Assembly (NCBI RefSeq): GCF_033845285.1
Contig: NZ_JAWXCX010000001.1
Location: forward strand, 449,495 to 513,494
Reading direction: 5' to 3'
From: Marinococcus sp. PL1-022
GTDB lineage: Bacteria; Bacillota; Bacilli; Bacillales; Marinococcaceae
Length of the DNA: 64,000 nt
In this document: piece by piece, positions 8,341 to 20,909 of the stretch
Layout: each line of letters starts with the position of its first letter
Numbering within the stretch: position 1 is the first letter of the stretch
Made by a program: the position numbers and the translations under genes
Notes under the pieces: model-generated
Seen by the model: the letters and a program-made list of their open reading frames with translations, nothing else
Told to the model about the DNA's origin: nothing
Databases searched by the model: none

Positions 8341-8396
8341 TAAATAGAGAAAAAACAGCGGTTTCCGCTTGATTCCAAAATATGGAGGTATGCAAA

Positions 8397-9185
8397 ATGG
8401 CAACGCCGAACTTGAAAATTGAGAATTTGCATGTAGAAATTGAAGGTACTGAAATCATTAAAGGCTTCGACCTGGAAATGAACGGCGGAGAAATCCACGC
8501 AATCATGGGACCAAACGGAACAGGTAAATCCACCCTTGCTTCTGCAGTGATGGGTCACCCGAAATATGAAATCACTAAAGGAACTATCACGCTTGATGGA
8601 GAAAACGTACTCGACATGGAAGTCGACGAGCGCGCAAGAGCAGGCCTCTTCCTCGCAATGCAGTATCCTAGTGAAGTGAGCGGTGTAACGAACTCTGACT
8701 TTATGCGTTCGGCCATTAACGCTAAGCGCGGAGAAGGAAACGAAATCCAGCTGATGAAATTTATCCGCCAGATGGACGAAAAAATGAACATGCTTGAAAT
8801 TGACGAATCGTTCTCCCAGCGTTACTTAAACGAAGGGTTCTCCGGCGGTGAGAAAAAGCGTAATGAAATTCTTCAGCTTCTCATGATGGAACCAAAAATC
8901 GCTATCCTGGACGAAATCGACTCCGGTCTTGATATCGATGCGCTCAAAGTCGTTTCCAAAGGCGTAAATGACATGAAAAGCCCGGACTTTGGCGCTTTAA
9001 TCATTACTCACTATCAGCGTCTCTTAAACTACATTACTCCGGATAAAGTACACGTCATGATGCAGGGACGCATCGTTAAATCCGGCGGCGCCGAACTAGC
9101 TCAGCGTCTCGAAAGCGAAGGCTATGAGTGGATTAAGGAAGAACTCGGCATTGAAAACGAACGCGTTGGGGAACCACAGGAATAA
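8397..9185 (+). CDS. sufC: Fe-S cluster assembly ATPase SufC
   Basis: ABC-type ATPase of the SufBCD scaffold that builds [4Fe-4S] clusters in the cytoplasm. The ATG at 8397 follows TGGAGGT; 262 residues, the usual size. Walker A GPNGTGKS (residues 38-45), the signature SGGEKKR, and Walker B AILDEIDSGLD are present. First gene of sufCDSUB, the single SUF operon typical of Bacillaceae, which is generally their main Fe-S system. Expression may respond to iron or peroxide through the box at 8326-8340. Confidence 0.97.
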   Translation: MATPNLKIENLHVEIEGTEIIKGFDLEMNGGEIHAIMGPNGTGKSTLASAVMGHPKYEITKGTITLDGENVLDMEVDERARAGLFLAMQYPSEVSGVTNSDFMRSAINAKRGEGNEIQLMKFIRQMDEKMNMLEIDESFSQRYLNEGFSGGEKKRNEILQLLMMEPKIAILDEIDSGLDIDALKVVSKGVNDMKSPDFGALIITHYQRLLNYITPDKVHVMMQGRIVKSGGAELAQRLESEGYEWIKEELGIENERVGEPQE

Positions 9186-9210
9186 TTTTAACAGCAGGGG
9201 AGGCGAAATA

Positions 9211-12177
<2,967 letters not shown>

Positions 12178-12246
12178 TACAGCAACGTGCTTGAAACGCA
12201 GCGGGAATGATATTATTTATTCCTGACTCTAAGGAGGTATTTTCAT

Positions 12247-13647
12247 ATGGCAAAACAAATGCCGGAAATTGGTGAAGACTATCAGTATGGTTTTCATGAC
12301 AAAGACGTTTCCATCTTCCGTTCTGGTAAAGGCCTCACAGACGAAATTGTAAAAGAAATTTCTAAAATTAAAGAAGAGCCGCAGTGGATGCTCGACTTCC
12401 GTCTGAAATCCCTGGAAATCTTCTATAAAAAACCAATGCCGCAATGGGGCGGCGATCTCTCCGGACTGGACTTTGACGCTATTACGTATTACGTAAAACC
12501 GTCCGAGCGTTCTGAAAAATCGTGGGACGAAGTACCGGAAGAAATCAAAAACACGTTCGACAAGCTTGGTATTCCGGAAGCGGAGCAAAAGTATCTGGCA
12601 GGCGTATCTGCACAGTACGAATCCGAAGTTGTATATCACAACATGGAAAAAGAGCTTGAAGATCAGGGTATCGTGTTTAAAGACACAGATACAGCAGTGA
12701 AGGAAAACGAAGAGTTGTTCCGTGAGCACTTTGCGAAAGTTATCCCGCCGTCCGACAACAAATTCTCGGCGCTGAACTCCGCGGTGTGGTCCGGTGGTTC
12801 CTTTATCTATGTACCAAAAGGTGCAAAAGTAGAAACACCGCTTCAGGCTTATTTCCGGATTAATTCGGAAAACATGGGACAGTTTGAGCGTACGCTGATC
12901 ATTGCAGACGAAGGCAGCTCCGTGCACTATGTAGAAGGGTGTACCGCACCAGTTTACTCCACGGATTCCCTGCACAGTGCCGTTGTTGAAATCATCGTGA
13001 AAAAAGATGCGTACTGCCGTTATACAACGATCCAAAACTGGGCACCAAACGTTTACAACCTCGTTACAAAACGGGCAGTTGCAGACGAAGGCGCCACCAT
13101 GGAATGGGTTGACGGTAACATTGGCTCCAAATTGACGATGAAATATCCATCGATTATTATGCGCGGTGAAGGTGCGAAAGGTACTGTTCTTTCCATCGCT
13201 ATCGCCGGCCGCGGCCAGCATCAGGACGCAGGCGCAAAAGTAATGCACCTGGCTCCTAACTGTTCCTCCACTATCGTTTCGAAATCCATTTCGAAACAGG
13301 GCGGAAAAGTAACGTACCGCGGTATTGCGAACTTTGGACGCAAATCCGACGGTTCCAAATCGAAAATCGAATGTGATACGTTGATTATGGATAACGAATC
13401 CACTTCGGATACGATTCCGTACAACGAAATTTATAACAACAATATTGCTCTTGAACACGAAGCAACGGTATCCAAAGTATCGGAAGAGCAGCTCTTCTAT
13501 CTTATGAGCCGCGGCGTTGGTGAACAGGAAGCAACTGAAATGATCGTTATGGGCTTCATTGAGCCGTTCACAAAAGAACTGCCAATGGAATATGCCGTAG
13601 AAATGAACCGTTTGATCAGCTTTGAAATGGAAGGCTCCATCGGTTAA
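12247..13647 (+). CDS. sufB: Fe-S cluster assembly scaffold SufB
   Basis: Core scaffold of the SufBCD complex on which the nascent cluster forms. 466 residues, the usual family length, with a strong AAGGAGGT site 8 nt before the ATG. It ends the five-gene operon. The 69-bp gap to sufU has no terminator, so it is probably cotranscribed. An imperfect nested terminator follows at 13673-13722. Confidence 0.97.
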   Translation: MAKQMPEIGEDYQYGFHDKDVSIFRSGKGLTDEIVKEISKIKEEPQWMLDFRLKSLEIFYKKPMPQWGGDLSGLDFDAITYYVKPSERSEKSWDEVPEEIKNTFDKLGIPEAEQKYLAGVSAQYESEVVYHNMEKELEDQGIVFKDTDTAVKENEELFREHFAKVIPPSDNKFSALNSAVWSGGSFIYVPKGAKVETPLQAYFRINSENMGQFERTLIIADEGSSVHYVEGCTAPVYSTDSLHSAVVEIIVKKDAYCRYTTIQNWAPNVYNLVTKRAVADEGATMEWVDGNIGSKLTMKYPSIIMRGEGAKGTVLSIAIAGRGQHQDAGAKVMHLAPNCSSTIVSKSISKQGGKVTYRGIANFGRKSDGSKSKIECDTLIMDNESTSDTIPYNEIYNNNIALEHEATVSKVSEEQLFYLMSRGVGEQEATEMIVMGFIEPFTKELPMEYAVEMNRLISFEMEGSIG

Positions 13648-13672
13648 TCTTTCTGCCCAGTACGAAAAATAG

Positions 13673-13722
13673 GAACTGTCCTTTAAAGAGCTGCTACTGC
13701 TCTAAAAAGGGCAGTTTTTTTG
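13673..13722 (+). terminator. Terminator of the suf operon
   Basis: Outer stem AACTGTCCTT/AAGGGCAGTT around an inner AGAGC hairpin, followed by a run of T. Confidence 0.75.
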
Positions 13723-13766
13723 TTTTATTTTAAAGAAGAACGTGAAAAGAACAGGGAGGTGAATAA

Positions 13767-14639
13767 ATGATGATATACGTTGGCTTAACCGGCTGGGGGG
13801 ATCACGACTCCCTTTACCCAAAAGGATTAAAGCAGACTGATAAACTGAAGGAATACAGCAAATATTTTCCAACTGTAGAGGTGGATTCTTCCTTCTACGC
13901 TATTCAGCCGAAGAAAAATATAGACAAATGGCTCCGGGAGACGCCGGATTCGTTTCAATTTATTATGAAGGCCTATCAGGAAATGACCGGGCACCAGCGG
14001 GGTCCGAGCAAATATGAATCAAAAAAGGAAATGTTCGAGCAGTACGCTCTGTCGGTACGTCCGATGAAGGAAGCAGGTAAATTAGCGATGGTGCTTTGCC
14101 AGTTTCCGCCCTGGTTTGAATGCAACCGGGAAAATGTGGACTATCTCCGCTACTTAAGAGATCAGCTGCACGAATTCCCCTGTGCTCTTGAGTTCCGCCA
14201 TGAATCATGGTTTCATCCGACCTTCCGGGAAAAAACGCTCGAATTCATGAAAAATGAAGACTGGATCCATTCGGTGGTGGACGAACCGCAGATCGAAGGC
14301 GGGTCAGTGCCGATTGTTGAAGAAGCCACCACGTCTTCCAAAACGTTAATTCGTCTGCACGGGCGTGACAGGAACGCATGGCTGAAGCCGGCACGCGGCC
14401 AGGAATGGCGGAAGGTGCGCTACCGCTATAATTATTCCGATGCAGAGCTTCAGGAATGGCAGGAACGGGCGGAAAGGCTGCAGAAAGAAAGCAGCGACGT
14501 GTATATGATTTTTAATAATAATTCCGAACGCCACGCGGCTCCGAACGCACGCCGGCTGCTCGAGCTTTCCGGTATTGAATACGAAGGCCTTACTCCAAAA
14601 CAAACTTCTCTCTTTAATGACGAGACCCGTGATTCGTAG
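13767..14639 (+). CDS. yunF: DUF72 (YecE-like) family protein, YunF type
   Basis: 290-residue TIM-barrel-like DUF72 protein starting MIYVGLTGWGDHDSLYP, with the conserved internal block FRHESW. The ATG follows AGGGAGGTGAATAA; a second ATG 3 nt later is equally possible. The biochemical function of the family is not established. In B. subtilis yunF lies downstream of suf near yunD, the same neighbourhood as here. It is separated from suf by a terminator. Confidence 0.85.
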   Translation: MMIYVGLTGWGDHDSLYPKGLKQTDKLKEYSKYFPTVEVDSSFYAIQPKKNIDKWLRETPDSFQFIMKAYQEMTGHQRGPSKYESKKEMFEQYALSVRPMKEAGKLAMVLCQFPPWFECNRENVDYLRYLRDQLHEFPCALEFRHESWFHPTFREKTLEFMKNEDWIHSVVDEPQIEGGSVPIVEEATTSSKTLIRLHGRDRNAWLKPARGQEWRKVRYRYNYSDAELQEWQERAERLQKESSDVYMIFNNNSERHAAPNARRLLELSGIEYEGLTPKQTSLFNDETRDS

Positions 14640-14715
14640 TAAGATAAAAGAAGATGAAATGCACTCGTTTCTGCACCTCAGCATGTGGAGACGAGCACAA
14701 AGGCGGTGAGACCTG

Positions 14716-16119
14716 TTGTCCTCCAGTTTTTCTGTTTACCTGTACCACACAAACGATATTCACAGCGATTTGGATCAATGGACACGAACAGCAGCATATT
14801 TAAAAGAACGGGAAAAATTCCGGCAGGAGCGGGGGGAGTCAGTCCTTCTTCTGGATCTCGGGGACCACACTGACCGGGTGCACGCCGTCACAGAAGCTAC
14901 ACGTGGAAAAGGAAATGTGGAGCTGATGAATGAAGCAGGGATTCAGTATGCTGCGATTGGGAATAATGAAGGCATCACGTTTTCAAAAGAAGAGCTGAAC
15001 CATATGTACGATGATGCCGGGTTTCAGGTGCTTCTGGCCAACCTGTTTGACACAGACGGCCGCCGTCCAGAATGGGCGGAGCCATATAGTATCCATACGA
15101 CAAAAGAAGGGGTACGGATCGGCCTGCTCGGCGTGACCGTTCCTTTTTATCCGTTTTATGAAGGACTGGACTGGAAGATCACGGATCCTGAGCATGTGAT
15201 AGAAGCATTTCTGCCCGAGCTGCGGGAACAGTCGGACGTGATGGTTTTAATGTCGCACCTGGGCTATCCGAAGGATTTAGAGCTCGCTTCCTCCTATGAT
15301 TTTGATGTTATTCTGGGAGCACACACCCACCATCTGCTTGAAGAACCGGAATGGATGGACAATACGTTGATTACGCAGTGCGGAAAATTTGGTATGCACG
15401 CTGGAGAACTTGAACTCCGGTTTGAAGAAGGTTCGCAGCGCCCCTCGGGCATTGTTGGCCGAACGGTGGATATGCGCCGGCAAAAGCCTTCTGCAGTCAC
15501 TGAAAGGCTTCTGGGAGCGCTTGAGGACGAAGCTGATAAAGATATGAATGAAGTAGTGACGGAGATTGCAGAGCCGCTATCGGTGTCATGGACCCGGGAC
15601 TCTCCATTTGCCTCGCTTCTTGCCGACGGGCTGCGGGAGTGGTGCAAAGCAGAAATTTCCATGTTGAATTCAGGACTGCTTCTTCATTCGCTGCCGGCAG
15701 GACCGGTGACGAAGAAAGATATTCACCGCCTGTGTCCTCATCCGATCAACCCATGCGTAGTGGCGGTGAAGGGGGATGTGCTTGAAGAAGTAGTAAAGAA
15801 GGCTTTTACGGAGGAAATGATCCGTCTGCCGCTGAAGGGATTTGGCTTCCGCGGGGAGATGCTCGGTCATATGGTATTTAGTGGCATGCAGATAGAAGCG
15901 GACTACGAATACGGAGAATGGACGGTGCAGAGTATCCGGATCGGAGATGACCTGCTTGATCACGCAGAAACGTATGAGCTGGCCACGCTTGATATGTTTA
16001 CGCTCGGTCCGTTATACACCGGCTTATCCAACGCAGAATCGAAACAATACTATATGCCGGAAATGATGCGGGATATTCTGGCTGATGTACTGGTAAAACA
16101 GTATACAGCCAGGTCCTGA
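14716..16119 (+). CDS. yunD: 5'-nucleotidase/UDP-sugar hydrolase-type metallophosphoesterase, YunD type
   Basis: 467-residue cytoplasmic protein (no signal peptide) of the 5'-nucleotidase family. N-terminal metallophosphatase domain: HTNDIHS for the first metal site, then GDHTD, GNNE and GAHTHH; C-terminal nucleotidase domain from about residue 290. The TTG at 14716 sits 8 nt after GGCGGTGAG and gives the expected N-terminus. The substrate is probably a nucleotide or nucleotide sugar but is not shown by the sequence. It lies close behind yunF, possibly cotranscribed. Confidence 0.88.
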   Translation: MSSSFSVYLYHTNDIHSDLDQWTRTAAYLKEREKFRQERGESVLLLDLGDHTDRVHAVTEATRGKGNVELMNEAGIQYAAIGNNEGITFSKEELNHMYDDAGFQVLLANLFDTDGRRPEWAEPYSIHTTKEGVRIGLLGVTVPFYPFYEGLDWKITDPEHVIEAFLPELREQSDVMVLMSHLGYPKDLELASSYDFDVILGAHTHHLLEEPEWMDNTLITQCGKFGMHAGELELRFEEGSQRPSGIVGRTVDMRRQKPSAVTERLLGALEDEADKDMNEVVTEIAEPLSVSWTRDSPFASLLADGLREWCKAEISMLNSGLLLHSLPAGPVTKKDIHRLCPHPINPCVVAVKGDVLEEVVKKAFTEEMIRLPLKGFGFRGEMLGHMVFSGMQIEADYEYGEWTVQSIRIGDDLLDHAETYELATLDMFTLGPLYTGLSNAESKQYYMPEMMRDILADVLVKQYTARS

Positions 16120-16216
16120 TAATTTGCCTGCAGATGGAATGCCTTCAGCTTGCTGTTAAGCTTGAAGGTGCTTCTGTCATGCGGTAATAGAAGTACAAAC
16201 ATAGGGAGGCATAAAC

Positions 16217-17011
16217 GTGAAACAATACTTAGATCTCTGCCGTCACGTACTCGAAAATGGCGGGAAGAAAGATGACAGAACCGGCACGGGCACAATCAGC
16301 ACCTTTGGATGGCAGATGCGCTTTGACCTGCAGCAGGGTTTTCCGGTAATCACTACGAAAAAACTGCACCTGCGTTCTATTATTCATGAGCTGCTCTGGT
16401 TTTTACAGGGAGAAACAAATATTGCCTATCTGAAAGAAAATAAAGTGAAAATCTGGGATGCCTGGGCAGATGAAGAAGGCAATTTAGGGCCAATCTACGG
16501 CAAGCAGTGGCGGTCATGGGAAGGAGCAGGAGGCAAAACGGTCGACCAGATTTCAGACGTGGTGGAAGTGATCAAAACGAATCCGGACTCAAGGAGACTG
16601 ATCGTCAGCGCCTGGAACGCAGCAGAAATCGAAGATATGGCGCTTGCACCGTGCCACTGCCTGTTCCAGTTCTACGTCCAGGATGGAAAGCTGTCATGCC
16701 AACTGTACCAGCGGAGCGCAGATATTTTTCTTGGCGTGCCGTTTAACATCGCTTCGTACGCCCTTTTAACGCAAATGATCGCACACGTGTGTGACCTTGA
16801 GCCTGGAGAATTTATTCATACATTCGGGGATGCTCATATTTATAACAACCACGTGGAACAAATCAGAACGCAGCTTGAGCGTGAGCCGAGAAGCCTTCCG
16901 GAAATGAAAATTACCCGGAACGTAGACTCTATTTTTGATTTTACCATTGATGATTTTTCTCTCGAAGGGTACGACCCGCATCCGCATATTAAAGGTGAGG
17001 TGTCTGTATGA
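16217..17011 (+). CDS. thyA: Thymidylate synthase (ThyA type)
   Basis: Methylates dUMP to dTMP using methylenetetrahydrofolate, producing dihydrofolate. 264 residues, the E. coli-like short form; the catalytic Cys146 is in APCHCLFQF and the phosphate-binding arginines are present (RRLIVSAWN). AGGGAGGC lies upstream of the start. The stop overlaps the folA start by 4 nt, coupling dihydrofolate production to its reduction. Confidence 0.98.
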   Translation: MKQYLDLCRHVLENGGKKDDRTGTGTISTFGWQMRFDLQQGFPVITTKKLHLRSIIHELLWFLQGETNIAYLKENKVKIWDAWADEEGNLGPIYGKQWRSWEGAGGKTVDQISDVVEVIKTNPDSRRLIVSAWNAAEIEDMALAPCHCLFQFYVQDGKLSCQLYQRSADIFLGVPFNIASYALLTQMIAHVCDLEPGEFIHTFGDAHIYNNHVEQIRTQLEREPRSLPEMKITRNVDSIFDFTIDDFSLEGYDPHPHIKGEVSV

Positions 17012-17499
17012 TCGCATTTGTAGCTGCAGTCGCAAATGACCGGGTGATCGGATATAAAAATGACCTCCCCTGGCATCTTCCTGCTGACTTGAAGCATTTT
17101 CAACAGGTAACAAAGCACGGGACCGTTATTATGGGCAGGAAAACATTTGAATCGATGAACGGGCCGCTCCCATCACGCACAAATATCGTTATCACAGGAA
17201 ATACGGACTGGTCACATGAAGGGGCACAGGTGGTGAATGATATTGAGGACATCCGCCGGCTCGCCGGGGAAGAGAAGCTGTATTACGTTATCGGAGGCAG
17301 CGGGGTTTTCACAGAGCTGCTGCCCGACGCCTCTTATATGTATCTGACCCATATTGACGCCGAGGTTCCGGGAGATACGTATTTTCCGGAATGGAATGAA
17401 TCGGAATGGGAGATTGCTGAAAAGGAAGAAGGACCCGTGGATGAAAAAAACAGGCATCCACACCGGTACGTAACCTACAAACGAAAAACTAACAGTTAA
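17008..17499 (+). CDS. folA: Dihydrofolate reductase
   Basis: Regenerates tetrahydrofolate from the dihydrofolate produced by ThyA, using NADPH. 163 residues with the expected N-terminus ([21 protein letters not shown], shown here as two blocks: [10 protein letters not shown] and [11 protein letters not shown]), the GRKTFES nucleotide-binding motif and the GGSGVF loop. ATGA overlap with thyA. A terminator follows immediately. Confidence 0.97.
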   Translation: MIAFVAAVANDRVIGYKNDLPWHLPADLKHFQQVTKHGTVIMGRKTFESMNGPLPSRTNIVITGNTDWSHEGAQVVNDIEDIRRLAGEEKLYYVIGGSGVFTELLPDASYMYLTHIDAEVPGDTYFPEWNESEWEIAEKEEGPVDEKNRHPHRYVTYKRKTNS

Positions 17500-17512
17500 A
17501 ATCATTAAAATT

Positions 17513-17550
17513 CCTGTCGCAGTCTTTAGCTGCGGCAGGTTATTTTATTT
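17513..17550 (+). terminator. Terminator of thyA-folA
   Basis: 10-bp stem (17513-17522 with 17530-17539, one G-U pair) followed by a T-rich tract. Confidence 0.85.
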
Positions 17551-17612
17551 ATCTGAATAAAATAAAATCTGGTTTATGTAACCGATTACAAAAAACTTTT
17601 CTCCCATGCACT

Positions 17613-17641
17613 TTGACAAGGCAAAGAAAGATAAATATAAT
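17613..17641 (+). promoter_or_regulatory. Consensus sigma-A promoter of the NSS transporter operon
   Basis: TTGACA (17613-17618), exactly 17 bp, TATAAT (17636-17641): both hexamers perfect. About 70 nt of leader precede the start. Confidence 0.85.
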
Positions 17642-17714
17642 GAATTATCAGACAAAAGTTGTGCATCGGCTGATGTTCACATAGTCATGTAACAGACATA
17701 AAGGAGGAAGCTTG

Positions 17715-19226
17715 ATGGCTGCAAGAGAACAATGGGGAACACGTGCGGGCTTTATTATGGCAGCAGTTGGATCTGCGATCGGGCTCGGAAACATTTGGCG
17801 CTTTCCGGCTACGGCGTTTGAAAACGGCGGCGGCGCATTTTTTATCCCATACTTATTTGCGCTGCTGACAGCGGGTATTCCGCTTTTGATCATGGAATTT
17901 ACCATGGGCCATAAATACCGGAGCGCAGCACCAAGAACGTATTCAAAAATGAACAAAAATGTGGAGTGGATCGGCTGGTGGGCCGTGGCGGTAGCATTTG
18001 TTATTTCTACATATTATCCTGTTATCATCGCCTGGTCCTTGTCCTACACCGTTTTTTCCTTCAATTTAAGCTGGGGGGCAGACACCGAAGCATTTTTGTT
18101 TAACGACTATCTGCAGCTGGCAGCTCCCGGGCAGTTCGGCGGCATGACGATCGGGGTGCTTATTCCGTTAATCATCGTCTGGGCGATTGCGCTCGGCATA
18201 TTATTTAAAGGGGTGCAGCGCGGGATTGAACTGGCAAATCGGATTTTTATTCCGACGCTGGTCGTTATCTTTCTTATCATCTGTATCCGTGCAGTCACTC
18301 TTCCGGGGGCAGCACAAGGTCTTCAGGCTTTCTTTGAACCGGATTTTGGGGCGCTTACCCAGGGCGGTGTCTGGGTCGCCGCATACGGACAGATTTTCTT
18401 TAGTCTATCCATCGCTTTTGCGATTATGATCACCTATTCCAGTTATCTGCCGAAGAAGTCAGATATTACAAACAATGCCTTTATTACCGGCTTTAGTAAC
18501 TCCAGCTTTGAGCTGCTTGCCGGGATCGGCGTCTTTTCAGCTCTCGGGTTTATGGCTCAGCAGCTGAATGTCGGTGTGGAGGAAGTGGTAGCTGGCGGTG
18601 TCGGACTTGCCTTTGTCGTCTTTCCGCAGATTATCAGTGAATTTCCGGCGCTCAGCGGCCTGTTTGGTGTTCTTTTCTTCCTGTCGCTCGCCCTGGCAGG
18701 ATTATCATCACTTATTTCTATCGCCGAGACGTACATTAAAGGCCTGCAGGAAAAATTCGGCTGGGCGCGCAGAAAAGCAGTCGGTATCGGTGGCGGCGCA
18801 GCGGCCTTATGTTCCCTGATATTTGCTACCCGCGGCGGTCTGAACTTCCTCGATGCAGCCGATTACTTTATCAATCAATTCGGCGTGGCTCTGCTTGGTC
18901 TGGTGGAAGTGGTATTGATTGCATGGGTGCTCCGCAAGCTCCCGGAATTTCAACAGCACGCCAACGCCATTTCTGATATCCGCCTTGGCAGCTGGTGGAA
19001 GGTATGCCTTGGCATCATTACGCCAATTGTGCTTGGTTATATGATGATCGATTTATTCCTGCAAAACATTCTAAACCAGTTTGATACCGAAAATGGAAAT
19101 TACGCAGGGTATACAGACGGATTTATTTTCGCCAGCGGCTGGGCCGTGGCCCTCGCTGCTTTAGCGGCAGGCATCATTATGTCCCTCATACGCTGGAAAG
19201 GCTTATCCAAAGAGGAGGCTGAGTAA
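17715..19226 (+). CDS. NSS-family Na+-dependent amino-acid transporter, large subunit (MetP-like)
   Basis: 503-residue, about 12-segment membrane protein of the neurotransmitter:sodium symporter family, with the diagnostic N-terminal GSAIGLGNIWRFP helix-1 motif that forms the sodium and substrate sites. ATG 17715 lies 7 nt after AAGGAGG. The tiny gene directly downstream resembles the small subunit of the methionine/alanine importer MetPS, so methionine or alanine is the best guess for the substrate. A perfect consensus promoter suggests strong, possibly constitutive, expression. Confidence 0.92.
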   Translation: MAAREQWGTRAGFIMAAVGSAIGLGNIWRFPATAFENGGGAFFIPYLFALLTAGIPLLIMEFTMGHKYRSAAPRTYSKMNKNVEWIGWWAVAVAFVISTYYPVIIAWSLSYTVFSFNLSWGADTEAFLFNDYLQLAAPGQFGGMTIGVLIPLIIVWAIALGILFKGVQRGIELANRIFIPTLVVIFLIICIRAVTLPGAAQGLQAFFEPDFGALTQGGVWVAAYGQIFFSLSIAFAIMITYSSYLPKKSDITNNAFITGFSNSSFELLAGIGVFSALGFMAQQLNVGVEEVVAGGVGLAFVVFPQIISEFPALSGLFGVLFFLSLALAGLSSLISIAETYIKGLQEKFGWARRKAVGIGGGAAALCSLIFATRGGLNFLDAADYFINQFGVALLGLVEVVLIAWVLRKLPEFQQHANAISDIRLGSWWKVCLGIITPIVLGYMMIDLFLQNILNQFDTENGNYAGYTDGFIFASGWAVALAALAAGIIMSLIRWKGLSKEEAE

Positions 19227-19227
19227 A

Positions 19228-19332
19228 TTGACAGCCGGAGCAATTATAACAATGGTCGTAGGAATGGTTATTATATGGGGCGGTCTTGTGGCAAGTCTTT
19301 TAAACGCAAAAAAAGCCTCGAAACAAAAATAA
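19228..19332 (+). CDS. MetS-type small subunit of the NSS transporter (34 residues)
   Basis: Hand-translated frame starting with TTG at 19228, 1 nt after the transporter stop, with AGAGGAGG 9 nt upstream. The product has a single hydrophobic helix (AIITMVVGMVIIWGG) and a basic tail (KKASKQK). It matches my memory of the short 'MetS family NSS transporter small subunit' found next to such transporters in Firmicutes; in Corynebacterium MetS is required for MetP activity. The pairing, ribosome site and terminator right after make it a confident small gene. Confidence 0.85.
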   Translation: MTAGAIITMVVGMVIIWGGLVASLLNAKKASKQK

Positions 19333-19337
19333 AATGA

Positions 19338-19371
19338 AGCAGTCCGGGAGAAAACAGCCGGGCTGCTTTTT
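19338..19371 (+). terminator. Terminator of the NSS operon
   Basis: 10-bp stem (19338-19347 with 19358-19367, one G-U pair) ending in a run of T. Confidence 0.85.
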
Positions 19372-19567
19372 GTATGCTTTCTTTTTCTGTACCCGTCTGG
19401 TAACGGATTTGCGGGTGGTAAAGAAGAACGTCTATGAATTGTCTGAACCTGTGGAACGTGTTAAAGTATAAAGGAAAACAGTAAAAGCTGGCCAGTCTGA
19501 TCAAACACATACTACAAATAGAGCATAAACAGGCTTTTTATTATTCATAACTGGGAGTGAGAGCATC

Positions 19568-20470
19568 ATGGCAAAAACGGAAGAATACGTCCGCAAGCCG
19601 GAATGGCTGAAAATAAAACTAAACACCAATGAGTCCTACAAAGGGCTGAAAAAAATGATGCGGGAGAAAAATCTTCACACGGTATGTGAAGAAGCCAGAT
19701 GTCCGAACATCCACGAATGCTGGGCAGTCAGAAAAACGGCTACATTCATGATTCTTGGTGATACCTGTACGCGTGGCTGCCGCTTCTGCGCTGTAAAAAC
19801 CGGTCTTCCAAACGAACTGGACTGGGGCGAACCTGAACGTGTCGCGGATTCCGTCGAACAAATGGGGCTGAAGCACGTCGTCATTACAGCCGTAGCGAGG
19901 GATGACCTTAAAGATGGAGGCTCGGAAGTGTTTGCCGAAACCATCCGAGCCGTCCGCCGGAAAAATCCGGGCACAACAATCGAAGTGCTGCCATCAGATA
20001 TGTCCGGTACCCCGGAAAACCTGGACATTTTAATGGAGGCAAGACCGAACATTCTGAACCATAATATTGAAACGGTGGAACGGTTAACACCGCGGGTGCG
20101 CGCCCGTGCAAAATACCGCCGTTCCCTTGATTTCCTCCAGTATTCCAAGGAGCTTCATCCGGATATTCCAACCAAATCGAGCCTGATGGTAGGCCTTGGA
20201 GAAACAAAAGAGGAAATCATTCAGGCTATGGATGACCTGCGGGCACATGACGTTGATATTATGACGATCGGCCAGTATCTGCAGCCGACGAAGAAGCATT
20301 TAAAAGTACAAAGATATTATACGCCGGAAGAATTTGCGGAGCTGAAAGAAATTGCGATGACAAAAGGATTCAGCCACTGTGAATCCGGTCCGCTTGTGCG
20401 TTCCTCCTATCATGCTGATGAGCAGGTGAACGAAGCACAGGTACAGATGGAAGCAAGCAAGTACCAATAA
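19568..20470 (+). CDS. lipA: Lipoyl synthase
   Basis: Radical SAM enzyme that inserts two sulfurs into octanoyl-GcvH or octanoyl-E2 to make lipoate. 300 residues. Both clusters are visible: the auxiliary one from C-x4-C-x5-C ([12 protein letters not shown]) and the radical-SAM one from [20 protein letters not shown] precedes the ATG. It stands alone with its own terminator, next to yutD as in B. subtilis (lipA = yutB). Confidence 0.97.
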   Translation: MAKTEEYVRKPEWLKIKLNTNESYKGLKKMMREKNLHTVCEEARCPNIHECWAVRKTATFMILGDTCTRGCRFCAVKTGLPNELDWGEPERVADSVEQMGLKHVVITAVARDDLKDGGSEVFAETIRAVRRKNPGTTIEVLPSDMSGTPENLDILMEARPNILNHNIETVERLTPRVRARAKYRRSLDFLQYSKELHPDIPTKSSLMVGLGETKEEIIQAMDDLRAHDVDIMTIGQYLQPTKKHLKVQRYYTPEEFAELKEIAMTKGFSHCESGPLVRSSYHADEQVNEAQVQMEASKYQ

Positions 20471-20488
20471 ATGAGAGACCGTCCCTGG

Positions 20489-20525
20489 AAAAACCAGTTC
20501 CTCTTTTCGGATGCTGGTTTTTCTT
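20489..20525 (+). terminator. Terminator after lipA
   Basis: 8-bp AAAAACCAG/CTGGTTTTT-type stem with a 17-nt loop and a T-rich 3' side. Confidence 0.65.
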
Positions 20526-20562
20526 TTGGAAGGGCAGGGCTCATCAAAGGAGGGGGAGCTCA

Positions 20563-20883
20563 TTGATTCGAGTGCAGGGACAGCGTTATGAATTGCTTGA
20601 AGATTTTCGGGACGGCTGGAATGAAGAAGCGTTTAAAGAACGTTACAGCGAAGTGCTGAATAAGTATGACTATGTCGTTGGGGACTGGGGGCATGAGCAG
20701 CTCCGTATGCGCGGTTTTTTTGAAAACGACCGCAAAAAAGTCCCCCACGATTTTAAAATCGGCACCCTGGAAGACTACTTGCTGGAGTACTGTAATTTTG
20801 GCTGTGCCTATTTTGTATTAAAGAAGGTCCGCCAGGAGCAGAAGGAAGAAACAGAGGAAGAAACAGAACAATCAGTAACGTAA
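20563..20883 (+). CDS. yutD: YutD family protein
   Basis: 106-residue soluble protein of the YutD (DUF1027) family; the core YDYVVGDWGHEQLRMRGF and CNFGCAYF stretches are characteristic. The TTG at 20563 follows AGGAGGGGGAG with good spacing. Position after lipA matches B. subtilis. The molecular role is not established. The C-terminus is a Glu-rich tail. Confidence 0.85.
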   Translation: MIRVQGQRYELLEDFRDGWNEEAFKERYSEVLNKYDYVVGDWGHEQLRMRGFFENDRKKVPHDFKIGTLEDYLLEYCNFGCAYFVLKKVRQEQKEETEEETEQSVT

Positions 20884-20907
20884 AAAACCCCCGGGCCGGG
20901 GGTTTTT
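20882..20907. terminator. Bidirectional terminator between yutD and glpX
   Basis: A symmetric A-tract/C-G-rich stem/T-tract (AAAAACCCCC with GGGGGTTTTT) serves both converging genes. Confidence 0.85.
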
Positions 20908-20909
20908 GT

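Noticed and set aside
12229-13458. 409-codon minus-strand open frame opposite sufB
   Set aside because: Antisense shadow of sufB, rich in Phe, Arg, Val and Cys as expected for a complemented acidic gene; no ribosome site.
16145-16172. CCTTCAGCTT/AAGCTTGAAGG hairpin before thyA as terminator
   Set aside because: It has a bulged stem and no T run; too weak to call.
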